Positions 1 through 7,526 of a stretch of 9,575 nt of DNA are shown piece by piece. The notes below the pieces were generated by a model. It worked only from the letters and a program-made list of their open reading frames with translations, ran no database searches and had not been told where the DNA came from. A program made the translations under genes and the position numbers. The DNA comes from an uncultured Nitrospirota bacterium. GTDB lineage: Bacteria; Nitrospinota; Nitrospinia; SZUA-224. The stretch covers positions 1 through 9,575 of the forward strand of contig CAJVYE010000027.1 in the NCBI GenBank assembly GCA_913009285.1, in the 5' to 3' direction. Numbering within the stretch: the first letter of the stretch is position 1; each line of letters starts with the position of its first letter.

Positions 1-133
1 TCATGTACGAAACGAGTATGTGTTGATATGAGTTACCAGTTATAGGATCTGGTATGTGAACATATTGCAGTATTAGAGCTACCTTCAATTTCTGACATAT
101 TATCCTCTTTTTCTATCTATGTTTTTTTTTTTT
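1..133. other. Unassigned sequence outside the left adapter, ending in poly-T
   Basis: This stretch lies beyond the outer end of the P7 adapter and finishes with a run of 12 T (122-133). Read on the minus strand it is adapter, then poly-A, then about 120 bases of other sequence, which is the usual look of a read that runs off the end of a library molecule. It should not be treated as genomic neighbour of glgB. A 21-codon minus-strand reading frame (98-33, beginning MSEIEG) with a GAGGAT-like sequence upstream is present, but it is too short and unrecognised to call a gene. Confidence 0.7.
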
Positions 134-199
134 CAAGCAGAAGACGGCATACGAGATAAAGGAATGTGACTGGAGTTCAGACGTGTGCTCTTCCGATCT
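134..199 (+). other. Illumina P7 index adapter (library contamination)
   Basis: Positions 134-157 read as the P7 flow-cell primer (beginning CAAGCAGAAGACGG). Positions 158-165 (AAAGGAAT) occupy the index position, and 166-199 is the read-2 primer site ending GCTCTTCCGATCT. The reverse complement of the index, ATTCCTTT, agrees with my memory of a TruSeq index (number 27). The match is continuous, so this is synthetic sequence and not biology. It truncates glgB at base 200, and its minus-strand translation gives the known artefact peptide RSEEHTSELQS. Confidence 0.98.
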
Positions 200-955
200 C
201 CTTTCTTGCATCCAGAGATCATCGCCCCATTTGTAATTATCAATATTGTAAACCACAGAGGCGGTCTTTGGGCGTATTTCAGTATAATAGGCATAAGGAT
301 CTGATTTTATATAAATATCATTATTTTTTGCCTTGATTTCATATTTATAGATATCTCCTTTTTTAAAATCAGGAATAAATATCTCCCACACCCCTGACTC
401 CCCTAATACACGCATAGGATGTCTTCTCCCATCCCAATTATTAAAATCTCCGATAACGCTAACTCTTATTGCATTAGGTGCCCATACAGCAAAATGTACG
501 CCTTCTATCTCATCTGTCGTCATGATATGGGCGCCAAGCTTGTCGTAGATATTGTGGTGATTACCTTCAGCAAATAAATGAAGATCATAATCAGTTAATA
601 TCTGTGTAAAACTAAAAGGATCATACATAATCCGAACATTCTTCTCATTAAAGGTGACTTTAAGTTTATATGGGAAAAACTTTTTCCGTCTCCAGAATAC
701 CGCCTCGAAAAGACCATTATGGTCAATTTCCTGCATAGGATACTCTTTAGAAGAAGGGCGAACACTAGATTTGCCTCTCCGGCGGGGGGGTGTTTCGATG
801 ATCTCTACCTTTTTTGCCTCAGGTTGAAAGGTTCTGATTACAACACCTGTCTTTTCTTGTATCTTTACCTTGTGAGATCCTAATACCTCAAAAGGATTGT
901 GATGCTCTGAATTGATTATCTTATCAATCTCTTTCTTTGATATAGTTGGTTCCAT
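200..955 (-). CDS. glgB: 1,4-alpha-glucan branching enzyme GlgB, N-terminal part only (3' end cut by adapter)
   Basis: GlgB makes the alpha-1,6 branches of glycogen by cutting an alpha-1,4 chain and transferring the end. Only 252 genomic codons are present. Residues about 19-115 are the N1 module (HNPFEVLGSH at 19-28, then YDPFSF). Residues about 135-240 are the CBM48 module, with GVHFAVWAPNA, VSVIGDFNNWDG and GVWEIFIP. The GH13 catalytic barrel of the usual 620-740 residue enzyme is missing because the contig ends, not because of a visible mutation. After R252 the frame continues through adapter to a stop at 113-115 (tail beginning RSEEHTSELQS), which must be removed. The ATG at 953-955 is the only sensible start, since an in-frame TGA lies at 965-967; no Shine-Dalgarno sequence precedes it. 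Residues 56-69 form an Arg/Ser/Pro-rich insert that looks unusual for this module. It is the last gene of a co-directional glycogen cluster. Confidence 0.95.
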
Positions 956-966
956 TGTAATAAATC

Positions 967-1092
967 AGGCGAAGGGCTAAAGGCTAAAGGCTAAAGGCTA
1001 AAGGCTAAAGGCTAAAGGCTAAAGGCTAAAGGCTAAAGGCTAAAGGCTAAAGGCTAAAGGCGAAGGGCGAAGGGCTAAAGGCTAAGGGATAA
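967..1092. repeat. Tandem heptamer array, 18 units of RGGCKAA
   Basis: Eighteen consecutive 7-base units fill this stretch without a break. Eleven in a row (981-1057) are identical AGGCTAA; the flanking ones are single-base variants such as AGGCGAA, GGGCTAA, GGGCGAA and GGGATAA. The array ends 11 bases before the glgB start codon and makes up its leader. It faces a complementary array at 1198-1278, so the two can fold into a very long imperfect hairpin with a loop of about 105 bases. The variants cluster at the array edges, as expected if the middle expanded recently by slippage. Confidence 0.97.
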
Positions 1093-1197
1093 ACATTTAT
1101 AAGAACTTAGCTCCGCTTCGCTCCGCATGAAATAACCCTTATATTTCAATAAGTTGTAGAATTTCCGAGACGTTTAAGTTGCAAATCTGAAACTTTC

Positions 1198-1278
1198 TTC
1201 GCCCTTAGCCTTTTTAGCCCTTAGCCTTTAGCCTTTAGCCTTTTTAGCCCTTCGCCTTTCGCCTTTAGCCCTTAGCCT
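1198..1278. repeat. Oppositely oriented heptamer array, 11 units of TTMGCCY
   Basis: This is the reverse-complement partner of the array at 967-1092. Eleven TTAGCCT, TTAGCCC or TTCGCCT units run to within one base of the stop codon of the GH57 transferase gene, with two extra TT insertions (1212-1213 and 1242-1243) that shift the register. The spacer between the arrays (1093-1197) has no convincing reading frame; it contains a small GCTCCGCTTCGCTCCGC direct repeat near 1110-1126. In the minus-strand transcript the purine-rich arm directly follows one stop codon and the pyrimidine-rich arm directly precedes the glgB start. Confidence 0.95.
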
Positions 1279-1279
1279 T

Positions 1280-3466
1280 TCATATCTCCGTTATCTCCAG
1301 TTTTATACCAATCTCTTTCGTCTTTTTCCCTTTGAGTCCTATTTTCCAGTGGGAAAAGATGGCCGAGCCCTGATACGTCTTCTCAAAACCGCTCTCTGAT
1401 TGTGAGACAGTTTCTATAGGAAAATACCATATTGCTGTGGGTTCTCCAAAGGATAAAGATATCTGGAATCTATTGTATTCATCCTTCATTCCAAAGCCTT
1501 TTACACCGGCTATCTCTCCACTATTATTCAATCTATTTTCCTTTAACTCGATCCCGGGAATATTATAGTATCTCTTGGAATCATTCCCAGCAAGTAAGGT
1601 AAAGTTAAATTCGACACCAAACCATAATTGTAGTTCCTTAGTGTATCTGTTCTCTATACGATAAACAGAATTTATAACAGCACCCTTCTGTGAGAAGAAA
1701 AAGCTCTTACTAACCCCTATTTCCCTATAAGTTTCATTATCAAGTATCTGTCCAAGACGTTTCAAGGTAAGTCTTATCCCTTTGCCATTTACTTTGGAAT
1801 CATCCTCATCAGCTATCTCATAGGTATTTTTTATGAAGTCCCCCACCTCAGGGTAACTGCATCTCATGAAATTTTGGAATGTAGTACCATCCCCAAGGAA
1901 ATGATCCAAAAATGATCGGCGCAGATACCGGTCATAAGACAATATATTCTCCAGGCCTTTCTCTTTTGTCTTAACAACATCATGTATAGATTTGGGTTGG
2001 GTTTCATTGTTGTGAGAATCTTTATTCGTTAGCTTTATCTTATGATGATATACCTCTTCCCTCCGCGTTAAGGTATTACATAGGTTAAAGCATTTAGGTC
2101 TATAGTCGAGCTCAAAAATCGAACCCCCATAATCCGGATCAATATATGCATTTATCTCCCGTCCGGTAATTAGTATCTCATCCCGGTTATCAGCGTCAAT
2201 ATCTATCTTTTCCATCATAATCCAATCTTTATCTTTGTAGGATTTCTTATCGGCAATATTTTCTGCCTTGATCAGGTGTTCATACACTGCATGACGAAGG
2301 TAGTTCAGATATATCCCTCCAAAGAGACCGTGCCAGTATGCACAGTTGCACTGTCCACGGTATAGCTCCACAAGAGCAGGATCAGGTCTATAAGATCCGG
2401 CTTGATCCTCTTTATTGGTTATTCTTGGACTGATAATAGGGAGATTCCTTATCTTTTTACTTACATAGAGCATCTTTTTATGCATCTGATTGCTTTCAGG
2501 ATATTTTGATAGAAAGTTGTCCCAAAGACCTCCCCTTATAAAGGGTTTCAACCTCTCCCTCATCCCCTTATCCTCAAGATCTTTAAGCGCCTCCTCATAC
2601 TTTATTCCAGCCTGTGCAGGCAATGACCATTCCATCATCTCTTCATATGATGCCATGGGGAGATAAATCTTTCCTAATGGAGGATATTTCTCTATATATT
2701 CACTGAAGGTCAACATCTCGATCCAATCTGAGTTCTCCTTTATGGCCCTGAAAAAGCCCTCCAGCCATCCCTCATCATAGACCCATTTGTGCGTACCAGG
2801 CCATATCCCGAATTTCTCTCCATCATCCGCATAGGTAATACCATCAAAATGATAATCTGCTGCACTTTTTTTGATATATTCTATTGTCTCTTGAGGAGGT
2901 TTAAATGGTATAGAATATCTAAGGAACTTATCTATAGGAAAGATAGATACAGGATGTCCTTCCTTCTCTGTTATGTAATATCCAAACATATCTTTATGAT
3001 CCAACCCGGCATAGAAGAAGTGGGTATCATCGAGTACAGTATATCTCATACCTGAGATGTGAATAATCTTTGGTAGATTTGGTGTCCATACCCTTTCTGC
3101 CAGCCAGATTCCTTTTGTATCATAATTGAATCTCTCCTTTATGAAATCCGTCATCATTTTTATCTGACCAATGGAATCCTCTTCCGGGAGTGTAGAAAGC
3201 AGGGGCTCATAGAAACCACCACTTAATATCTCCACCTGTCTTCTTTCAATCATTCTCCTTATTTTATCAAAATACTCTACATTCTCCTTCTCGATCCATT
3301 CCAGTAGAGGTCCTGAATAGTGGAGGGATATCCGGATCTCCGGATACCTCTCGAGGATATTTATAAAGGGGAGGTAACCATTATTAAAGGTCTCTTTAAA
3401 TATATGATCGAAGTTTCCTACTGGTTGGTGATTGTGAATTCCAAACATAAAAATGATTTTTTTCAT
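1280..3466 (-). CDS. GH57 4-alpha-glucanotransferase / alpha-amylase (DUF1925-DUF1926 type)
   Basis: A cytoplasmic retaining GH57 enzyme of 728 residues, of the Thermococcus litoralis 4-alpha-glucanotransferase type. It would transfer or hydrolyse alpha-1,4-glucan chains. The five GH57 motifs are visible: HNHQP at 11-15, SGGFYEP at 82-88, GIWLAERVW at 119-127 with E124 as expected nucleophile, TYADDGEKFG at 211-220 with D214 or D215 as acid/base, and LPMASYEEMMEW at 269-280. Residues about 300-400 are the central DUF1925 region (GQCNCAYWHGLFGG at 371-384). Residues about 425-728 are the beta-rich DUF1926 region. All catalytic residues are present, and there is no signal peptide. The length is slightly above the archaeal enzyme (about 660). 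The start follows only a weak GGGAT sequence. It lies between another GH57 gene and glgB on the same strand, so a role in glycogen chain rearrangement or breakdown is likely. Transferase versus amylase activity cannot be told from sequence. Confidence 0.92.
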   Translation of the reverse strand: MKKIIFMFGIHNHQPVGNFDHIFKETFNNGYLPFINILERYPEIRISLHYSGPLLEWIEKENVEYFDKIRRMIERRQVEILSGGFYEPLLSTLPEEDSIGQIKMMTDFIKERFNYDTKGIWLAERVWTPNLPKIIHISGMRYTVLDDTHFFYAGLDHKDMFGYYITEKEGHPVSIFPIDKFLRYSIPFKPPQETIEYIKKSAADYHFDGITYADDGEKFGIWPGTHKWVYDEGWLEGFFRAIKENSDWIEMLTFSEYIEKYPPLGKIYLPMASYEEMMEWSLPAQAGIKYEEALKDLEDKGMRERLKPFIRGGLWDNFLSKYPESNQMHKKMLYVSKKIRNLPIISPRITNKEDQAGSYRPDPALVELYRGQCNCAYWHGLFGGIYLNYLRHAVYEHLIKAENIADKKSYKDKDWIMMEKIDIDADNRDEILITGREINAYIDPDYGGSIFELDYRPKCFNLCNTLTRREEVYHHKIKLTNKDSHNNETQPKSIHDVVKTKEKGLENILSYDRYLRRSFLDHFLGDGTTFQNFMRCSYPEVGDFIKNTYEIADEDDSKVNGKGIRLTLKRLGQILDNETYREIGVSKSFFFSQKGAVINSVYRIENRYTKELQLWFGVEFNFTLLAGNDSKRYYNIPGIELKENRLNNSGEIAGVKGFGMKDEYNRFQISLSFGEPTAIWYFPIETVSQSESGFEKTYQGSAIFSHWKIGLKGKKTKEIGIKLEITEI

Positions 3467-3520
3467 AAAAACTTAATCCCAATTAGAGTGATATAAATAA
3501 TTCTGTAACCGTTCATGGTT

Positions 3521-3657
3521 TGAAATTTGAAATTGGAAATTAGAAAAAAATCAAAATACCAAATAGTAATTGAAAAACTTGGTCCAAAGTTGAATGCGTT
3601 TATCAACAGCACAAAAATATAATAACATCAATTTCTAATTTCCAATTTCAAATTTCA
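3521..3657. repeat. Inverted repeat with perfect 26-base heptad arms
   Basis: The arms at 3521-3546 and 3632-3657 are exact reverse complements (26 of 26) around an 85-base AT-rich loop. Each arm is itself a short heptamer array: TGAAATT, TGAAATT, GGAAATT, then AGAAAAA. It sits in the 251-base gap between the two GH57 genes and has the same plan as the larger inverted array at 967-1278, although the unit sequence is unrelated. The remainder of the gap shows no gene. It lacks the T-run placement of an ordinary intrinsic terminator, and its loop is far too long for one. Confidence 0.93.
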
Positions 3658-3681
3658 GTGTTCTGTGAACACTTATCTTTT

Positions 3682-3720
3682 TAGTTATGAGTCATTAATT
3701 ATAAGTTATAAGTTAAATTA
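3682..3720. repeat. Degenerate heptamer array (AAGTTAT-like) touching a stop codon
   Basis: Five 7-base units in phase (TAGTTAT, GAGTCAT, TAATTAT, AAGTTAT, AAGTTAA) are followed by ATTA, whose last three bases are the TAA stop of the GH57 amylase gene read on the minus strand. The similarity between units is modest, so chance in AT-rich DNA is possible. The 7-base period matches the two other arrays in this cluster. No inverted partner was found. Confidence 0.55.
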
Positions 3721-5904
3721 TGCACTCCACATAGTATTCTCAAAGTCCTCATCAGGTACAGTGAAGGATATGTAACGGTGTCTAGGGTATCTATCAATCT
3801 CCCGCCCATATTTTTTGAGTTCAATTCCAAAGTTTATCTCTTCACCCTTCTCCAGTCCTAGTTCCTTAAAAGGAACAGAGAACTCTATTATACTCTTTAT
3901 CTCTATAGTATAGAACTCCTTGATTTTTCTGTACTCTGTACTGTCATCCCTCTTATAAAGTATGAAGGTCCTCTTCTCATCTTCTCTGAATCTATAGGGG
4001 AAAATTATCTTATACTCCTTTTTATTCAAGACATGAAATACCACCTCTACTCCTTCAACCTCTACCTCCTCTTCTTTCTTATATGGGTCAAGTCTAATGA
4101 AGATCTTTTCCAGATTAAATCCATAGTATATTCTGGATATATACCCTTCCCCTCTATACATAGATGTACCAACTGTTTTTACTATGTAACAGCCTGCCCC
4201 AAGCCACTCAAAATAGTTGGTATCTGTCCCATCTAACTGGGGTGAGATAAAACTTATTGGTTCACTATATGGCTGGTCTTCTTCAGTTGTGATGATCGGA
4301 ATATTGAGATAGCCTGGGAGATCAACATTCATGATATTATAGACCTTTTTTAAGTGGGCCCTGAAGAGGTGGTCGAAATCATCATCATTTTCACTGGAAA
4401 AATCTTTCCCATACCACCAGAACCAATCGCTTCCCTCAGCAGTATATATCTCTTCCCATGCCGATTTTATTTTATCCTCTGGTATTCCTTTATTGTTGTT
4501 TATATATTCTGATAAAAAGTCTCTGGTCCGCTTGAGATAATCCCATCCCTTATTATCCTCATCAGATCCGATCCATATCTTGAAGTTGTGATTTATCCAT
4601 GAGCCGGGATATAGATTCTCTATAACCCTTTCAGGAGGAAAATTTTCTATGTATTCACTGATCCTGACTGTCTTATACTCGTTAGCCTCTGATAGCTTTT
4701 GATAAAGGAGTGTGAGGAATGATTCTCCTCCATCCGGATAATTCTCCCATGGATTCTCCCCATCAAGGATGATAGATATTAAAGGGGCCCTCTTTGTATC
4801 AGATATATCCCTCTGTATCTTCTTCAGACGGTTCACAAAATCATTAAGGGAATCCTCCGGTGTATTCATACAGTATGTAAAACCTATCAGATCAGATATC
4901 TCTCTATCCCGGAAGACAATATTTATCTCACTCTCTCCCTTTTTGGCTATATAGGGTTGGTAAAGAAGATTTATCCTTGAATCACCAGGGAGAGAATTAA
5001 TAAGTATCCCTTCATCAGTGGCGATCCAGTTTATTCCATACTTTTTCAGAATCGGGATCAATTCAGGGGAGACCGAACCCTCTGATGGCCACAGTCCAGC
5101 CGGTTTTTTACCGAATATCTCTTTATGGAGCTCGATAGCTCTATTTATCTGGGCCTCAGCATCCTCACTATGATGAAACCTCTCAGGTAGAATCGCCTCT
5201 GGCATACATTGCTTCGCACTATCTGTATCGCAAAGGAGGGGTAATATAGGATGATAGAAAGGACTGGTAGTAAGTTCTATTTGTCCCCTCTCCTCGATCT
5301 GTTTATATAGAGGGATTATCTCCTTTATTATTTCTACCTGCATAGCTATAATGTATCTCTTCTCCTCTTCTGTAAATGATTTTCCCTTCTCTATCAGTTC
5401 CTTCAGACCCTCCTTTTTCTTGATTGCCCTGTAGCCGAACCATGCGAGATTAAACCAGACCTGAAGATCGAGATATTCCTGGGTGGAGAATCCTTTGATG
5501 AAATAATCTATTTCATCATCTTTAGGGGAATTCATTCCCCTTTTCCTGAGGAGATCCCAGTATCTCTTATATGGTTTGATCATGGTCCCCCAGTTTGCCA
5601 TAAAGAACCTGGTTAATATAAATCCTTTTTCCAGTGGAGATAGTTCTGATGCCGGCTTGAGGGTATGCTCTAGAAAGATATCAGATGCCTTCCCTTCTGC
5701 ATATTCCCTTAACTGGGTAAGGAATGATGGGACAAGGTTGAAGGTCTGATAGATATTCGGGAAGTCCTCGAGGAGAGATACCATATCGAAGTACCCTTTA
5801 ATGCCGTTCATACGGACCCATGGCAAGGTATATTTTTCTGTTATCGGGTCCTTATATAATGGCTGATGCATGTGCCAGTAAAAGGCAATATTTAGAGGAT
5901 TCAT
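3718..5904 (-). CDS. GH57 alpha-amylase / amylopullulanase-like glycoside hydrolase
   Basis: A 728-residue GH57 enzyme expected to hydrolyse alpha-glucan, perhaps both alpha-1,4 and alpha-1,6 bonds. The motifs are HMHQP at 11-15, [13 protein letters not shown] at 212-224, [10 protein letters not shown] at 270-279 with E275 as expected nucleophile, [10 protein letters not shown] at 380-389 with D381 as acid/base, and [11 protein letters not shown] at 489-499. This motif set is the amylopullulanase-like GH57 branch, distinct from the neighbouring transferase type. Residues about 560-728 form a beta-rich C-terminal module with [10 protein letters not shown] at 564-573 and [15 protein letters not shown] at 582-596, as seen behind GH57 amylopullulanase domains. 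It is shorter than secreted archaeal amylopullulanases and has no signal peptide, so it should act inside the cell on glycogen. Its ATG overlaps the glgC stop in an ATGA, and no strong ribosome site precedes it, which indicates translational coupling. Exact specificity is inferred only. Confidence 0.92.
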   Translation of the reverse strand: MNPLNIAFYWHMHQPLYKDPITEKYTLPWVRMNGIKGYFDMVSLLEDFPNIYQTFNLVPSFLTQLREYAEGKASDIFLEHTLKPASELSPLEKGFILTRFFMANWGTMIKPYKRYWDLLRKRGMNSPKDDEIDYFIKGFSTQEYLDLQVWFNLAWFGYRAIKKKEGLKELIEKGKSFTEEEKRYIIAMQVEIIKEIIPLYKQIEERGQIELTTSPFYHPILPLLCDTDSAKQCMPEAILPERFHHSEDAEAQINRAIELHKEIFGKKPAGLWPSEGSVSPELIPILKKYGINWIATDEGILINSLPGDSRINLLYQPYIAKKGESEINIVFRDREISDLIGFTYCMNTPEDSLNDFVNRLKKIQRDISDTKRAPLISIILDGENPWENYPDGGESFLTLLYQKLSEANEYKTVRISEYIENFPPERVIENLYPGSWINHNFKIWIGSDEDNKGWDYLKRTRDFLSEYINNNKGIPEDKIKSAWEEIYTAEGSDWFWWYGKDFSSENDDDFDHLFRAHLKKVYNIMNVDLPGYLNIPIITTEEDQPYSEPISFISPQLDGTDTNYFEWLGAGCYIVKTVGTSMYRGEGYISRIYYGFNLEKIFIRLDPYKKEEEVEVEGVEVVFHVLNKKEYKIIFPYRFREDEKRTFILYKRDDSTEYRKIKEFYTIEIKSIIEFSVPFKELGLEKGEEINFGIELKKYGREIDRYPRHRYISFTVPDEDFENTMWSA

Positions 5905-7127
5905 TCCAGTACCATATTTTTAGGGATAACCACTATACCAGATTTAGTTACATGGAATTTTTTCCTATCCTTCTTTAGGTCGTATCCTATCTCCATCCCA
6001 GGTGGTATTTTAACATATTTATCTATAATAGCCCTTTTTATCTTAGCATATCTCCCTACATTCACACCGTCGAAAAGGATCGATTCAGTGACATAAGAAT
6101 AACTATTTATCCTTACCATAGGAGAGAGAACTGATCTGTTTATCTGCCCTCCACTTATAATACATCCCTCTGACACAAGGGAGTCAGTGGCGATGCCCAT
6201 ACGATATTTAGGCCTATCTGCAAAGACAAACTTGGCTGGGGGGAGAGTAAGGTAATTGGTCCTTAAGGGCCACTCACTGTTATAGAGATCAAAGAGAGGG
6301 GAGACAGAGACAAGATCCATATTTGCCTGCCAGTAGGCATTAATATTCCCTATATCCCGCCAGTATTGCCTTTCATACTTTACAGAGCCATTGATAGTAT
6401 TTTTTGTGAAATCATAGGCATAGAGTTTATATTTTTTGAACATTCCTGTAATGATATCCTTTCCAAAGTCATGGGCTGTCTCCTTCTTTGCATCCCTCTG
6501 CAATTCCTCAATTATTGTCTTCTTATTAAATATATAGTTTCCCATAGAGACCAATGCCTTATTAGGATTTTTCGGAAGCGGTGCAGGGTTTTCAGGTTTC
6601 TCCTCGAAATCTATTACCCTGCGATTATTATCTGTCTTGATAACACCAAAGGATCTTGCCTCATCTATAGGCTTAGGTATAGCAGCGATTGTAAGATCCG
6701 CCTTTTTCCTGTTGTGAAAATTGAGCATCTGACGCACATCCATCTTGTATATATGATCTCCTCCAAACACAAAGATATAATCTGGATTCTCATCAATTAT
6801 AATATTAAGGTTCTGATATATGGCATCGGCTGTCCCCTTATACCAATCTCTCCCCCTCTTCATCTGCGCTGGGACTGTATCGATATACTGGCCAAGCTTG
6901 GATGACAAATGCCATGCCTGGGATATATGATTATTCAACGACTCAGATTTAAACTGCGTCAATACCTTTATTTTGAAGAATCCAGAGTTGATGAAGTTGT
7001 TCAGGACAAAATCGATAATCCTGTAACGTCCCCCAAAAGGTACAGCAGGTTTTGCTCTTTCCTTGGTAAGGGGATATAATCTCTTTCCTTCCCCTCCCGC
7101 CAAGATCATGACTAATGACTTTGTCAT
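5901..7127 (-). CDS. glgC: Glucose-1-phosphate adenylyltransferase (ADP-glucose pyrophosphorylase)
   Basis: GlgC makes ADP-glucose from ATP and glucose-1-phosphate, the committed step of bacterial glycogen synthesis. The 408-residue length is normal. The nucleotidyltransferase domain (about 1-290) shows [11 protein letters not shown] at 11-21, [17 protein letters not shown] at 24-40, [12 protein letters not shown] at 95-106, GGDHIYKMD at 122-130 with D124 as the expected catalytic Asp, FEEKP at 174-178 and [18 protein letters not shown] at 255-272. Residues about 300-400 form a left-handed beta-helix. The position equivalent to the activator-binding Lys of the E. coli enzyme (in GGKFR) is Arg34 here, so allosteric activation may differ. 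It is the first gene of the minus-strand cluster and is coupled to the GH57 gene by a 4-base overlap. Its start is preceded only by an AGAGAAAG stretch. A folded repeat element ends 66 bases upstream and could be part of its leader. Confidence 0.98.
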   Translation of the reverse strand: MTKSLVMILAGGEGKRLYPLTKERAKPAVPFGGRYRIIDFVLNNFINSGFFKIKVLTQFKSESLNNHISQAWHLSSKLGQYIDTVPAQMKRGRDWYKGTADAIYQNLNIIIDENPDYIFVFGGDHIYKMDVRQMLNFHNRKKADLTIAAIPKPIDEARSFGVIKTDNNRRVIDFEEKPENPAPLPKNPNKALVSMGNYIFNKKTIIEELQRDAKKETAHDFGKDIITGMFKKYKLYAYDFTKNTINGSVKYERQYWRDIGNINAYWQANMDLVSVSPLFDLYNSEWPLRTNYLTLPPAKFVFADRPKYRMGIATDSLVSEGCIISGGQINRSVLSPMVRINSYSYVTESILFDGVNVGRYAKIKRAIIDKYVKIPPGMEIGYDLKKDRKKFHVTKSGIVVIPKNMVLE

Positions 7128-7181
7128 AAGAATTTAACTTTCTCTTTTTAACTTCCTCTTAATAATTTATAACAGATCTAA

Positions 7182-7210
7182 AGTATTCTTTGTGGTTAGG
7201 ATTCACTCAA
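7182..7210 (-). promoter_or_regulatory. Weak candidate promoter for glgC
   Basis: On the minus strand TTGAGT (7210-7205) is followed after 17 bases by AATACT (7187-7182). Each hexamer agrees at four of six positions with the sigma-70 consensus. The predicted start would leave a leader of about 48 bases before the glgC ATG. The -35 lies inside the outer arm of the folded element at 7194-7387, so if this promoter is used the element is not transcribed with glgC. No better candidate was found between the element and glgC. Confidence 0.3.
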
Positions 7211-7387
7211 AGATAATTTCACATTTTCGCATCCCATCTTCGGGTCATCTTTGATCGATCCTCACTCTCAAAATCCTCGATATAGCGCTACTATTACTTA
7301 CTGCGGTTTTGCTCCCTCAGATCGACCAAATCTGACCCAAATCTGGGCGCGAAGAATGTGAAATTATCTTTGAGTGAGTCCTTAGCC
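7194..7387 (-). repeat. Folded inverted-repeat element, copy 1 (candidate leader RNA or MITE)
   Basis: The outer arms contain a perfect 23-base inverted repeat (7203-7225 with 7355-7377), and imperfect pairing extends outward to 7194/7387. Pairing then continues inward for about 30 bases (7228-7260 with 7319-7350), interrupted by two symmetric 2x2 internal loops that read GA/GA on the minus strand, and ends in a small apical hairpin. The core is clearly homologous to the element at 8831-9016 in opposite orientation; the outer arms are not. There is no reading frame or transposase. It occupies the divergent gap between glgC and the protease gene. Its sense strand, judged by G-U wobbles and the GA loops, runs toward glgC. 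The alternatives are a non-autonomous transposable element or a conserved structured RNA leader. Confidence 0.85.
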
Positions 7388-7453
7388 GGTCACTTTTTAA
7401 TCAATATAACAATTATAATTTTTTATACACAGAAAGTAAAGATTATTTTCCTC

Positions 7454-7482
7454 TTGCCATATCAAAGATATCATAGTATAAA
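7454..7482 (+). promoter_or_regulatory. Predicted sigma-70 promoter for the site-2 protease gene
   Basis: TTGCCA (7454-7459) and TATAAA (7477-7482) are separated by exactly 17 bases, and each hexamer differs from consensus at one position. Transcription would begin near 7489, leaving a leader of about 37 bases with an AGGGAAGAG ribosome site. The promoter lies outside the folded element that ends at 7387. The 7388-7453 stretch is AT-rich with no other recognised feature. Confidence 0.6.
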
Positions 7483-7526
7483 TGCTCAACAGAATAAGGT
7501 GTTAGAGAAAAGGGAAGAGAAAGACT

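Noticed and set aside
33..98. 21-codon minus-strand frame with a GAGGAT ribosome-like site
   Set aside because: It lies outside the adapter, is very short, and matches nothing I recognise.
122..133. Run of 12 T as an intrinsic terminator after glgB
   Set aside because: It directly borders the P7 adapter and has no stem; it is a sequencing run-off poly-A read on the other strand.
967..1278. Repeated units resembling a CRISPR array
   Set aside because: Units are 7 bases with no spacers, and the second block is inverted; no cas genes are present.
2789..3055. 88-codon plus-strand frame inside the GH57 transferase gene
   Set aside because: It is antisense to the region carrying catalytic motif 4, with no ribosome site or domain.
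6366..6905. 179-codon plus-strand frame inside glgC
   Set aside because: It is antisense to a conserved, motif-complete gene, with atypical Cys/Ile-rich composition and no family features.
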